A DNA stretch of 57,671 nucleotides from positions 1-57,671 of the IMG/VR virus record IMGVR_UViG_3300025647_000002. One strand, written 5' to 3'. Source of the DNA: a virus. The translations under genes and the position numbers were made by a program. The notes under the pieces were generated by a model. It was not told where the DNA came from. It ran no database searches and worked only from the letters and a program-made list of their open reading frames with translations. This document shows, one piece after another, positions 1 to 7,300 of this stretch. The first letter of the stretch is position 1; the number at the start of each line of letters is the position of its first letter.

Positions 1-56
1 CTACCAAAGCAGATTGACAGGAAGGTGCGGCGGGAGATCGCCGCCCTCACCCGATC
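1..56. repeat. Terminal direct repeat, left copy (56 bp)
   Basis: Bases 1-56 are identical to 57616-57671. One small gene reads in frame through the joint when the copies are superimposed. The simplest explanation is the overlap left when an assembler closes a circular or circularly permuted genome; 56 bp is shorter than typical phage direct terminal repeats (inference). Confidence 0.95.
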
Positions 57-192
57 GTGGGAGATAGTCAAAAAGCGCGACCACTACTTCTTAAAGGTTG
101 AGGGTAGCCCACTGATCTGCGTGGCGGACAACTCATCCAAGGCAAACGACTGGCAAGTAAACAAGACACTCGAAAGGTTGAAGAAACTATGA
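1..192 (+). CDS. Small HicA-like hypothetical protein (3' part; gene crosses the window joint)
   Basis: This is the 3' part of a short gene whose ATG lies at 57604 at the other end. Joined across the 56-bp repeat it encodes about 67 residues. The reading frame is open from base 1 to a TGA at 190-192, which overlaps the ATG of the deaminase gene (ATGA), so the two are translationally linked. The C-terminal half (KKRDHYFLKVEGSPLI, later TLERLKKL) has the layout of small HicA/dsRBD-like phage proteins: a His in a beta-hairpin followed by a closing helix. That resemblance is weak. A toxin role is not implied, since no HicB partner is adjacent. Confidence 0.7.
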   Translation, partial: LPKQIDRKVRREIAALTRSWEIVKKRDHYFLKVEGSPLICVADNSSKANDWQVNKTLERLKKL

Positions 193-653
193 ACCCATTA
201 GACACTGGACGACTGCAGAACTGGGCAGTCGGTATGGCGGACCACGTGGCCAAGCTGAGTAAGGACCCAAGCACCAAGGTAGGTGCGGTGGTATTCGACG
301 AGAAGCGGCGGCTTGTATCCGCTGGATACAACGGGTTCGCCCGTGGTGTACGTGACACGCAGCAACGCCTTACTAAACGGGACACTAAGCTGAAGCTCAC
401 CCTCCATGCCGAGAAGAATGCCATACTCTTTGCTACCAAGGCGTTGGATGGGTGTACGATCGTGGTGACTCACCCCTGCTGCGCCCAGTGTGCAGCCCAT
501 ATCATCCAAGCAGGTATCAAGTATGTGGTGTGGCCCCGCCCCACACAAGAGTTTGCGATGAGGTGGAAGGACGACCTTTTACTGGCATACGAACAGTTCA
601 ACGAGGCAGGTGTAACTGTCACCGAGATCGACAGGGGGACACCACATGAGTGA
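189..653 (+). CDS. Deoxycytidylate (dCMP) deaminase
   Basis: This 154-residue protein is a zinc-dependent dCMP deaminase, converting dCMP to dUMP to feed dTTP synthesis in the cytoplasm. The zinc-binding and catalytic HAE motif is at residues 73-75, and the second motif PCCAQC at 96-101 supplies the two Cys ligands (C98, C101). The GYNGF segment near residue 46 is typical of the ComEB/dCMP deaminase group rather than of cytidine deaminases. Length is normal for the family. It overlaps the upstream gene by ATGA and the downstream gene by 8 nt, so it sits inside a tightly packed operon. Together with the dGTP diphosphohydrolase-like gene at 57171 it would reshape the host dNTP pool. Confidence 0.92.
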   Translation: MNPLDTGRLQNWAVGMADHVAKLSKDPSTKVGAVVFDEKRRLVSAGYNGFARGVRDTQQRLTKRDTKLKLTLHAEKNAILFATKALDGCTIVVTHPCCAQCAAHIIQAGIKYVVWPRPTQEFAMRWKDDLLLAYEQFNEAGVTVTEIDRGTPHE

Positions 654-906
654 CATAAGCGCACGGTTGCGTTCCCTAAACAACCATTCTGGAACCACCA
701 CCCGGGCAGCCGCCGACCACATCGACGCCCTTGAAGCCAGCAACAAGGCGCTGGTGGAGGCGTTGGAACGCATTGCCTACGCCTCTGATGTTTATGGGGT
801 TGAGGCAAACGCAGAGGATCAAGGCGCTGACAGACTGGCATATGCACACAGGTCCATATGCAACCTTGCCCGCGCCGCCATCGCCGCAGTAAAGGAAACG
901 GCATGA
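646..906 (+). CDS. Hypothetical protein, coiled-coil (Ea22/Ead-like layout)
   Basis: 86 residues. It begins at an ATG overlapping the end of the deaminase gene by 8 nt and ends in an ATGA overlap with the next gene. A predicted coiled coil spans residues 20-45 (RAAADHIDALEASN...), followed by a second helix rich in Ala. The RAAADHIDALEA stretch is common in short accessory proteins of many phages, often named Ea22- or Ead-like, for which no firm biochemical role is known. The coding call rests on operon packing and acceptable codon use; no function can be assigned. Confidence 0.75.
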   Translation: MSDISARLRSLNNHSGTTTRAAADHIDALEASNKALVEALERIAYASDVYGVEANAEDQGADRLAYAHRSICNLARAAIAAVKETA

Positions 907-1076
907 CCATCCAGAGAGGCATGTGGGCCACGCACAACGGTGTCATCCCGATCCAAGACATGATCGATGAACACCTGCTGAACGCATACAAGACGTGCGT
1001 TCGGCACAGGAATTACGACAAGTCGGAGGAACTTATGAAAGAAATTGAACACCGCAACATTGACGGGAGAATATGA
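903..1076 (+). CDS. Hypothetical small protein
   Basis: 57 residues, starting at the ATG that overlaps the upstream TGA (ATGA, 903-906) and ending in another ATGA overlap at 1073-1076. The longer upstream reading from 858 was rejected because the overlap start fits operon style. The sequence is helical and charged, with the pattern NAYKTCVRHRNYDKSEELMKE; I see no zinc site, membrane segment or known domain. Probably a cytoplasmic accessory protein of the early operon. Confidence 0.7.
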   Translation: MTIQRGMWATHNGVIPIQDMIDEHLLNAYKTCVRHRNYDKSEELMKEIEHRNIDGRI

Positions 1077-1426
1077 TGGCGGGAGATACCCTCGCAATAG
1101 TAGCAGAATTACTCGCTAAGAATTACCAGCGTGCACAGATTTCAGAGGAGACGGGCCTTTCTCCAACCGCGATTGCAAGACTTGTCCGTAAGGGGCGTGA
1201 ACTTGGCGTAATACCACCGCGACAGCCGGCAAGCACTCGGTCAAAAATAAAAACAATACTCAAAGCGTACGATGTGCAGCTGGGGAGTATCCAAAATATG
1301 ATTGAAGCCCTTCCCGAAGAGATACGTTTCTGGCTTTTGAATAGTATGCCAGAAGACGTAACCCTCGCAGAATTTACCGCGTCAATCATCGTTGACGCAT
1401 ATCACGATGAAAAAGGAGCACAGTGA
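1073..1426 (+). CDS. Helix-turn-helix DNA-binding protein
   Basis: 117 residues. Residues 5-40 form a helix-turn-helix of the resolvase/sigma type: a first helix (AIVAELLAKNY), a second (QISEETG) and a recognition helix after the turn (SPTAIARLVRKG). The remainder is helical. It overlaps both neighbours (ATGA upstream, TGATG downstream). Base composition is visibly more AT-rich than the flanking deaminase and exonuclease genes, a possible sign of later acquisition. Its position just before the nuclease and polymerase genes suggests a regulator of early transcription or a DNA-loading factor; the sequence cannot separate these. Confidence 0.78.
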   Translation: MMAGDTLAIVAELLAKNYQRAQISEETGLSPTAIARLVRKGRELGVIPPRQPASTRSKIKTILKAYDVQLGSIQNMIEALPEEIRFWLLNSMPEDVTLAEFTASIIVDAYHDEKGAQ

Positions 1427-1944
1427 TGCACGTAATGGTAGACCTTGAGACTATGGGCACCCGACCCAACGCACCGATCATCGCCATCGGCGCGGTTATG
1501 TTTAATAGCAACGCTATACTCGACGAGTTCTATATAAACGTCGATCTTGAGAGCGCAGTGAACGACAGCCAAGCCGTGGTCGATCCCAAGACTGTACTGT
1601 GGTGGCTGGAGCAGAGCGGTGAAGCGCGCTCGGCCCTGCGCACTGACAAGAAGAAGATATGCACTGCCCTCTACGACTTCCGTGAATGGATCAAGCCGGT
1701 GGACCCTGACGGTGTGTGGGGTAATGGTGCCAGCTTCGACAACACCATCCTGTCCGAGACCTACCGGCGGATGAACCTGACCCCACCGTGGTACTTCTGG
1801 CAGGACCGCTGCTACCGGACGATGAAGGGGATGTACCCGCAGATCACGATGGAGCGCAGCGGTGTGCATCACAACGCTTTGGACGACGCCAAGTCACAGG
1901 CACTGCACCTCATCAAGATTTGGCGTGAAGGGATGAATCGCTGA
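1426..1944 (+). CDS. DnaQ/ExoVIII-like 3'-5' exonuclease (DEDDh)
   Basis: 172 residues. The DEDDh exonuclease fold is shown by D6 and E8 in VDLETMG, the WGNGASFDNTIL segment in the middle (Asp of motif II) and HHNALDDAKSQA near residues 148-159 (His and last Asp of motif III). The domain fills the protein, as in ExoVIII/RNase T-like phage enzymes. I chose the ATG at 1426 over the GTG at 1423; it overlaps the upstream TGA. The next gene, a DNA polymerase with its own exonuclease domain, starts on the last base of this one (TGATG). A role in end resection, recombination or host DNA degradation is likely; a proofreading role is less likely because the polymerase carries that domain. Confidence 0.88.
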   Translation: MHVMVDLETMGTRPNAPIIAIGAVMFNSNAILDEFYINVDLESAVNDSQAVVDPKTVLWWLEQSGEARSALRTDKKKICTALYDFREWIKPVDPDGVWGNGASFDNTILSETYRRMNLTPPWYFWQDRCYRTMKGMYPQITMERSGVHHNALDDAKSQALHLIKIWREGMNR

Positions 1945-3800
1945 TGGACATCGTGACCATAGACTTTGAGACCTACTACGCCAGTGACTACAGCCTGTCT
2001 AAGATGACGACCGAAGCCTACATCCGTGACCCTCGCTTCGAGGTGGTCGGCGTGGCGGTCAAAATCAACGACCAAGAGGTGGACTGGTACTCCGGCAAGG
2101 ACACCGCAGGGTTCCTCAACGCCATTGACTACAGCGATAAGGCTATACTCTGCCACAACACAGCCTTCGACGGGGCGATCCTGTCGTGGCACTTCGGTAT
2201 CAGACCCAAGTTCTGGTTCGACACGCTCAGCATGGCGCGTCCACTACACTCGATGACAGTAGGCGGCAGCCTCAAGGCATTGGCCACGTACTACCAGCTG
2301 GGGCAGAAGGGTGACGAGATACTGCGCACCCTTGGTATGCGGCGTAAGGACTTCACGCCCGAACAGATGGCAGCGTACGCTGACTACTGTATTCAGGACG
2401 TGAACCTTACATACCAGCTGTTCAAGAAACTGGCACGGCAGTTCCCAAAGGAGGAACTGCTGGTCATCGACCAGACGCTGCGCATGTACACGGAACCGCA
2501 GATCGAACTCGACCCCGTTGTATTGGAGAGCCACCTCGCCGCAATCCACGAGCGCAAGCGCAAATTGATGGAGAAGCTGGGCGGGGAGGAAAAGGCCAAG
2601 AAGTTCCTCATGTCCAATAATAAGTTCGCTGACCTGTTGCGGGCGCTGGGTGCAGAGCCGCCGATGAAAACCAGCCCGACCACAGGCAAGCAGGCGTATG
2701 CCTTCGCCAAGAACGACATTGCGTTCAAGGCCCTGCTCGACCACCCGAAGGCGACAGTGCGTACGGTGGTCGAGGCGCGACTGGGTACCAAGTCCACCCT
2801 TGAGGAGACACGCACCAAGAGGTTCTTGGAAGTAGCGGAGCGCGGCCGGTTGCCCATCATGCTCAACTACTACGGGGCGCACACCGGCCGCTTTTCGGGG
2901 GGTGACAAGCTGAATCTACAGAACCTGCCGAGGGGCGGCGCTCTACGCAAGGCGTTGGCTGCACCGGATGGGCACTGCGTTGTGGCGTGTGACTCCAGCC
3001 AGATCGAGGCGAGGCTGGTGGCATACCTCGCTGGTCAGGACGACCTTGTCCAATCGTTCCGTGATGGGCGGGACGTGTACTCCGAGTTCGCCACTGATGT
3101 CTATGGTAGGCCGGTGTCCAAGTCCGATAAGGTCGAGCGCCACGTTGGTAAGACCTGCATCCTCGGACTGGGTTATGGTATGGGGGCACCGAAGTTCCAG
3201 CACTCGATGGCGACCGGGTTCATCAAGGTGGATATGGAAGTCGACGAGGCGCAGAAGATCGTGACGCTGTACCGGAACAAATACCACCGCATCCAGTCAT
3301 TCTGGAATAGGTGCAACCACGCTCTCCAAGGGATGGCCGCTGGCGAGACAGGTAATATGTGCGACCTCATTACATATGACAGCGAGGGTATCATACTCCC
3401 GAACGGTTTGAGGCTGCGCTACCCTGCCATGCGCCGTGGCCCTGACGGCTTCGAGTACATCAACGACGCGCGTACCTACCGTAAGTATCGGGACGCTGCG
3501 ATCATGGGCGCGGATCGCCCAGACCTGTCGTGGACCAAGCTGTATGGTGGTAAGGTGGTGGAGAATATCACCCAAGCTGTCGCACGTATCGTTGTGTCCG
3601 AGCAGATGGTCCGCATCGGACGGCGCTACCCTGTCGCTTTGCAGGTACACGACGAGATTGTTTGTGTGGTGCCAGAGGATCAGGCCGACGCCTGCAAAGA
3701 CTTTATGGTGGGCGTCATGTCCACGCCGCCCAAGTGGGCACCCGACCTGCCTGTTGCCTGCGAAGCAGACATCGGCATCAATTATGGAGACGCCAAATGA
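1944..3800 (+). CDS. Family A DNA polymerase with 3'-5' exonuclease domain
   Basis: 618 residues; this replicates the phage genome. The N-terminal proofreading domain (about 1-190) carries D7 and E9 in VTIDFETYY, an NTAFDGAIL motif and the YADYCIQDVNL motif of the DEDDy class. The polymerase domain shows motif A (CDSSQIEARL, catalytic D350), motif B (KTCILGLGYGMG) and motif C (QVHDEIV, HDE near 569-571). There is no 5'-3' exonuclease domain, and the length is close to the compact phage Pol I type (T7 is 704). The start overlaps the exonuclease stop by one base; the end overlaps the nuclease gene by ATGA. No thioredoxin-binding-loop signature is evident. Confidence 0.96.
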   Translation: MDIVTIDFETYYASDYSLSKMTTEAYIRDPRFEVVGVAVKINDQEVDWYSGKDTAGFLNAIDYSDKAILCHNTAFDGAILSWHFGIRPKFWFDTLSMARPLHSMTVGGSLKALATYYQLGQKGDEILRTLGMRRKDFTPEQMAAYADYCIQDVNLTYQLFKKLARQFPKEELLVIDQTLRMYTEPQIELDPVVLESHLAAIHERKRKLMEKLGGEEKAKKFLMSNNKFADLLRALGAEPPMKTSPTTGKQAYAFAKNDIAFKALLDHPKATVRTVVEARLGTKSTLEETRTKRFLEVAERGRLPIMLNYYGAHTGRFSGGDKLNLQNLPRGGALRKALAAPDGHCVVACDSSQIEARLVAYLAGQDDLVQSFRDGRDVYSEFATDVYGRPVSKSDKVERHVGKTCILGLGYGMGAPKFQHSMATGFIKVDMEVDEAQKIVTLYRNKYHRIQSFWNRCNHALQGMAAGETGNMCDLITYDSEGIILPNGLRLRYPAMRRGPDGFEYINDARTYRKYRDAAIMGADRPDLSWTKLYGGKVVENITQAVARIVVSEQMVRIGRRYPVALQVHDEIVCVVPEDQADACKDFMVGVMSTPPKWAPDLPVACEADIGINYGDAK

Positions 3801-4459
3801 CTAGACTCAGCCACTCTTTCTCAGCCATCAAGATGTATGAGAACTGCCCGAAGAACTACTTCCACCAGCGCATCGAGAAGTCCGTCAAGGACAGCGGCAA
3901 TGCCGTCACTGCCTACGGTGAGCGTATCCACAAGGCGTTGGAGCTACGCCTCGCCCCTGAGAAGGACGAGTTGAGCCGTGAAGCCGAGAGGTACGAGGCT
4001 ATCTGTACCAGCATCGAGAAGGTCGCGGCGGGCGGGGTACTCACCGTTGAGGAGGAGATGACCCTGAACCAGAAGCTGGAACCGACTGGCTGGTGGGACA
4101 ACGACGCATGGCTACGCTCCAAGATCGACGTACTGGTTCGCAAGGGACCGGACGCTGTCATGTTCGACTGGAAGACAGGCAAGCGCCGCCCTGACTTCGA
4201 CCAGCTGGAGATGTTCGCAGCGCAGGTGTTTGCACACTATCCCGAAGTGGAGCGCGTCAAGACCACGTTCGTCTGGCTCAAAGAGATGAAGATGGACCAC
4301 GAGACGTACACAAGGGACCACATGCCAGCTATCTGGCAGCGTATCCTCGGTAAGATTACGCGGATCGAAGGCTCACTGGAGCACGAGAACTGGCCAGCTA
4401 AGCCGAGCGGTTTGTGTGGGTGGTGCCCATGCAAAAACTTCTGCGAGTTCGCAAAATAA
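3797..4459 (+). CDS. PD-(D/E)XK nuclease, Cas4/RecB-like with Fe-S cysteines
   Basis: 220 residues, started at the ATG overlapping the polymerase stop (ATGA). The nuclease core has H45 (GERIHKALE), D111 (SKIDVLV), D124 and K126 (FDWKTGK) and Q136, the order expected for RecB/Cas4-family enzymes. Four cysteines at C17 (ENCPKNY) and C207, C210, C216 (CGWC...C) are placed like the iron-sulfur staple of Cas4 and AddB. It is expected to be a single-strand exonuclease acting in replication-linked recombination. It is followed by a 42-nt gap, one of the larger gaps in this operon. No Cas1/Cas2 or repeats are present, so it is not CRISPR-related. Confidence 0.9.
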   Translation: MTRLSHSFSAIKMYENCPKNYFHQRIEKSVKDSGNAVTAYGERIHKALELRLAPEKDELSREAERYEAICTSIEKVAAGGVLTVEEEMTLNQKLEPTGWWDNDAWLRSKIDVLVRKGPDAVMFDWKTGKRRPDFDQLEMFAAQVFAHYPEVERVKTTFVWLKEMKMDHETYTRDHMPAIWQRILGKITRIEGSLEHENWPAKPSGLCGWCPCKNFCEFAK

Positions 4460-4501
4460 TAACTTTACATAGTTGACATAGCTAACACAGGGGGTGTATC
4501 C

Positions 4502-4924
4502 ATGGCTACAACACCAGAGGGTAAGATCAAACGCTGGCTGGACAAGATGCTGAAAGAGGAAGGCGTTTGGTTCTACAGTCCACAGGCTGGCCCGTTCGGG
4601 GTGGCAGGTATACCAGACAGGATGTGCTGCGCAGCAGGTCACCTGATCGGCGTAGAGACGAAGGCGGACAAGACGAAGAAACCTACGGCACTACAGATGA
4701 AGTGCATGAGGGACATAGAAGCGGCGGGGGGCAAATGCTTTGTCGCCTACGACAAAGAAACAATCGAGACGGTGAGGGAGTATATCCGTGCTTGTAATTC
4801 CGAAGGCCAAAGCGCTGGCGTTGAAGCTGAAGAACCCGGAGCGGGTGATGGCGACGATACCGACCGCCAAGGCGATCTCTTTTCGTGGGCAGCCGCTCGT
4901 GGCAGTGCCCCACAAGATAGCTGA
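4502..4924 (+). CDS. VRR-NUC domain nuclease
   Basis: 140 residues. The compact VRR-NUC fold spans about residues 1-95, with the catalytic D39 (GIPD), E52 and K54 (VETKA) and Q65 (TALQ). This family, related to Holliday-junction resolvases, commonly sits next to an SNF2 helicase in phages, as here. A run of G residues (agggggt) about 8 nt before the ATG supplies the ribosome site. The last 46 or so residues, acidic and low in complexity, lie in a 137-nt overlap with the helicase gene read in another frame, and look overprinted. Likely role: junction or branched-DNA cleavage during replication or packaging. Confidence 0.9.
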   Translation: MATTPEGKIKRWLDKMLKEEGVWFYSPQAGPFGVAGIPDRMCCAAGHLIGVETKADKTKKPTALQMKCMRDIEAAGGKCFVAYDKETIETVREYIRACNSEGQSAGVEAEEPGAGDGDDTDRQGDLFSWAAARGSAPQDS

Positions 4925-6341
4925 AGTCCAGCAGCTGCGGTCTCTCGGGATCGCAGCGCCCTCCCCGATCCTGCATTATTACCAGTGGCCCGGCCAGTTC
5001 ACACCATACGACCACCAGCGTATGACCTCTGCGTTCCTTACCATGCACAGCAAGTGCTTGGTGCTTAATGAGATCGGTACCGGCAAGACGCAGAGTTCCC
5101 TGTGGGCTGCGGACTACCTGATAAAGATAGGTGCCGTGAAGAAGGTGTTGATCCTGTCGCCTCTATCTACACTAGAGCGGGTGTGGGGTGACGCTATCTT
5201 CAAGCAGTTCTTCCATCTCAAGCATGTCGTGCTCCACGGTACGGCAGCGCGACGGAAGAAGCTGCTCAATACAGAGGCTGACTTCTACATCATCAACCAT
5301 GATGGGTTCAACATCATCGCTGAGGATGCCATCGGTAAGTTCGATCTGGTCATCGTGGATGAGGCAGCTGTGCTGCGGAACCCATCGACCAGCCGGTACA
5401 AGCACTTCAAGAAGTGGATGGGCCTCAACCCTGACACCCGCCTGTGGCTCATGACTGGGACGCCGACACCGAACGACCCCACCGATGCGTGGACCCTGTC
5501 GCAGCTGGTCGATAGCCCTTACACACCGCGCACCTACACTGCGTTCCGTGAGCAGGTTATGATGAAGATTGGTCAGTGGAAGTTCGTGCCGCGCCCAGAG
5601 AGCGTGGACATTGTGAAAAACATTCTGCAGCCAGCTGTCCGCTATACACGGGATGAGTGCTTCGACCTACCGGATACCGTGGTCCAGACACGTCGTGTGG
5701 AACTGACACCGGTACAGAAGCAGCACTACCAGACCATGCTAAAGAAGCTAGTCATCGAGATGGATGGTGGGGCAGGGAACATCAGTGCTGTCAACGAGGC
5801 AGTCAAGGTGCAGAAGCTGGTCCAGATTGCCTGTGGTGTGGCGTACACCGACGACGGGCAGGACTTTGAGATTGATTGTTCACCACGGGTGAACGCAGTG
5901 AAGGAGGTAATTGAAGAAGCAGGTGAGAAGGTAATCGTCTTCGTCCCCTTGACAGGGACGCTGAACATGTTGGAGCGGGAACTATCCAAGCGGTGGAGTA
6001 CAGCAGTCGTCAACGGTGCTGTGTCATCCAGCAAAAGGAACCAGATTTTCCATGACTTCCAAGAGCACAAGGACCCACGTATCCTGATCGCTCACCCTGC
6101 CACGATGGCACATGGCCTGACCCTGACCTCGGCTTCGACCGTGGTATGGTATGGACCCATAACCAGCAACGAGCAGTATGTTCAGGCAAACGGACGTGTA
6201 GAGCGTATCGGGAAGCGGCATGTCAGTAACGTGGTACATATCGAGGCGACTGACCTTGAGTACAAAATGTACCACCGGCTGGAGAACAAGCAAAAACTAC
6301 AGGGCCTGCTCCTCGACATGATCCAACAAAATATGGAGTAA
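4788..6341 (+). CDS. SNF2-family DEAD/DEAH helicase
   Basis: 517 residues from a GTG preceded by gagggag. Two RecA-like domains are visible: Walker A NEIGTGKT at 94-101, Walker B DEAA at 191-194, a GTPTPN motif III, and the C-terminal motif VI region QANGRVERIGK. The N-terminal segment before the helicase core (PERV, AVPH, APSPI, YYQWPG) matches the conserved start I know for this phage SNF2 group, so the early start inside the VRR-NUC gene is real. It probably remodels branched DNA together with the VRR-NUC partner. The next gene begins 4 nt after its stop. Confidence 0.93.
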   Translation: MLVIPKAKALALKLKNPERVMATIPTAKAISFRGQPLVAVPHKIAEVQQLRSLGIAAPSPILHYYQWPGQFTPYDHQRMTSAFLTMHSKCLVLNEIGTGKTQSSLWAADYLIKIGAVKKVLILSPLSTLERVWGDAIFKQFFHLKHVVLHGTAARRKKLLNTEADFYIINHDGFNIIAEDAIGKFDLVIVDEAAVLRNPSTSRYKHFKKWMGLNPDTRLWLMTGTPTPNDPTDAWTLSQLVDSPYTPRTYTAFREQVMMKIGQWKFVPRPESVDIVKNILQPAVRYTRDECFDLPDTVVQTRRVELTPVQKQHYQTMLKKLVIEMDGGAGNISAVNEAVKVQKLVQIACGVAYTDDGQDFEIDCSPRVNAVKEVIEEAGEKVIVFVPLTGTLNMLERELSKRWSTAVVNGAVSSSKRNQIFHDFQEHKDPRILIAHPATMAHGLTLTSASTVVWYGPITSNEQYVQANGRVERIGKRHVSNVVHIEATDLEYKMYHRLENKQKLQGLLLDMIQQNME

Positions 6342-6344
6342 CTT

Positions 6345-6740
6345 ATGACCCTTACAGTAGACAAGGTCATCCAGACCTACATGAAATTGCGCTCCAAGAA
6401 GGAGGCAATCGAGGCTGAGGCCAAAGAGAAAGTCGCTGACGTCAAGGCCAACATGGCCAAGATCGAAGCATGGTTGAAGGAGAAGGCAGACGCCGATGGT
6501 GTTACGTCGTTCAAGACAGACCACGGTACTGCCTTCCTTACGACCACAGACTTTGCTAATGTCGCGGACTGGGATGCCGTACTCGACTTCATCCGCAAGG
6601 AGGAAGCGTTCGACATGCTGGAGAAGCGCATCAGCAAGACTGCCGTTCGCGGCTACATCGACACGAACAAAGAAGTTCCGCCGGGTGTCACGTATGGCAC
6701 CAAGCTGGACATCAACATTCGCAAACCGGCAGCGAGGTAG
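6345..6740 (+). CDS. Conserved phage hypothetical protein (Gam-like layout)
   Basis: 131 residues. Residues 8-50 form a strongly charged coiled coil (KKEAIEAEAKEKVADVK...), followed by a mixed alpha/beta part containing DHGTAFLTTTDFANVADWD and RISKTAVRGYID. A coiled coil followed by this type of C-terminal domain recalls Mu Gam/host-nuclease-inhibitor proteins, but I cannot establish the family by eye. It sits 4 nt after the helicase gene and 3 nt before the next gene, in the recombination/replication operon. A DNA-end-binding or nuclease-inhibiting role is speculative. Confidence 0.8.
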   Translation: MTLTVDKVIQTYMKLRSKKEAIEAEAKEKVADVKANMAKIEAWLKEKADADGVTSFKTDHGTAFLTTTDFANVADWDAVLDFIRKEEAFDMLEKRISKTAVRGYIDTNKEVPPGVTYGTKLDINIRKPAAR

Positions 6741-6742
6741 GT

Positions 6743-7039
6743 ATGAACTGGTTCAAGAGAGTGATCCTCAACTGGTCGTTGGACAACCAGAAGGCAGAGG
6801 TGGCGGGCCTATCACCTGTTAACCCACTGCTGCTTATGCTCGGTCAAAGCAGTGACCACCACTACATCACCGTCCCTGTGGAGAATGGGTTCGCATTGAT
6901 TACGCGCACCGTCGAGGACCCCCACTTGCCGTACAACCCGATTGGGCAACGTGCAACAGTGACTTTCTGTCCATCGGCTGAGAACCTCAGCCAAACCATC
7001 ATCGCCAAAATGGCACAACATAAACTCGCCGCTCGTTAA
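6743..7039 (+). CDS. Hypothetical protein
   Basis: 98 residues, start ATG preceded by gaggtaggt. No transmembrane segment or metal site is apparent. It has a central strand-rich portion (HHYITVPVENGFALITRT) and a helical C-terminus (SQTIIAKMAQHKL). Flanked by the Gam-like gene and the Acb2-like gene within the replication operon. Not recognised. Confidence 0.72.
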   Translation: MNWFKRVILNWSLDNQKAEVAGLSPVNPLLLMLGQSSDHHYITVPVENGFALITRTVEDPHLPYNPIGQRATVTFCPSAENLSQTIIAKMAQHKLAAR

Positions 7040-7049
7040 GGAGGACCCT

Positions 7050-7289
7050 ATGAGCATGACCAAAGGAGAATACCGTGTCGGTATCGACTTCAACCCCAGC
7101 AGCGACGACATGGTTGGGCAGATCAAGCGCAAAGCTGCTGACCTGATCGACCTGATCGAGACGATCGCCAATGACGGTGAGACGGATCAGTATGTAGAGG
7201 TCTCGCGCCTCAAAGCATTGGCACAGTATGATATCGAAGACGGCGCAATGTGGGCCGTCAAAGCCGCAACCAAACCCCAACCCGAGTAA
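7050..7289 (+). CDS. Acb2/Tad1-like hairpin protein, candidate anti-CBASS/anti-Thoeris sponge
   Basis: 79 residues behind a perfect AAGGAGG site. Seen: a short N-terminal segment GEYRVGIDFNPS (7-17), a helix IKRKAADLIDLIETIA (25-40), a loop, then a second helix ending EDGAMWAVKAATK (63-75). Known: Acb2/Tad1 proteins are helical hairpins with a short N-terminal strand region, a first amphipathic helix and a C-terminal helix ending in an A-MW/F-AV-KA-like signature; they oligomerise and sequester cyclic (oligo)nucleotide signals, so CBASS and sometimes Thoeris effectors are not activated. Inferred: this is a member. It lies among replication genes, so would be made early. It could instead be a paralogous family with another ligand. 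Confidence 0.6.
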   Translation: MSMTKGEYRVGIDFNPSSDDMVGQIKRKAADLIDLIETIANDGETDQYVEVSRLKALAQYDIEDGAMWAVKAATKPQPE

Positions 7290-7300
7290 GGAGAAAACTC

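Noticed and set aside
3797-4459. CRISPR adaptation gene (Cas4)
   Set aside because: Only the nuclease fold and cysteines match; there are no Cas1/Cas2 genes or repeat array, and the place beside the polymerase is normal for phage RecB-like nucleases.
4473-4502. TTGACA/TATCCA promoter before the VRR-NUC gene
   Set aside because: The -10 box would overlap the start codon and the spacer is 18 bp; the transcript would begin inside the gene.
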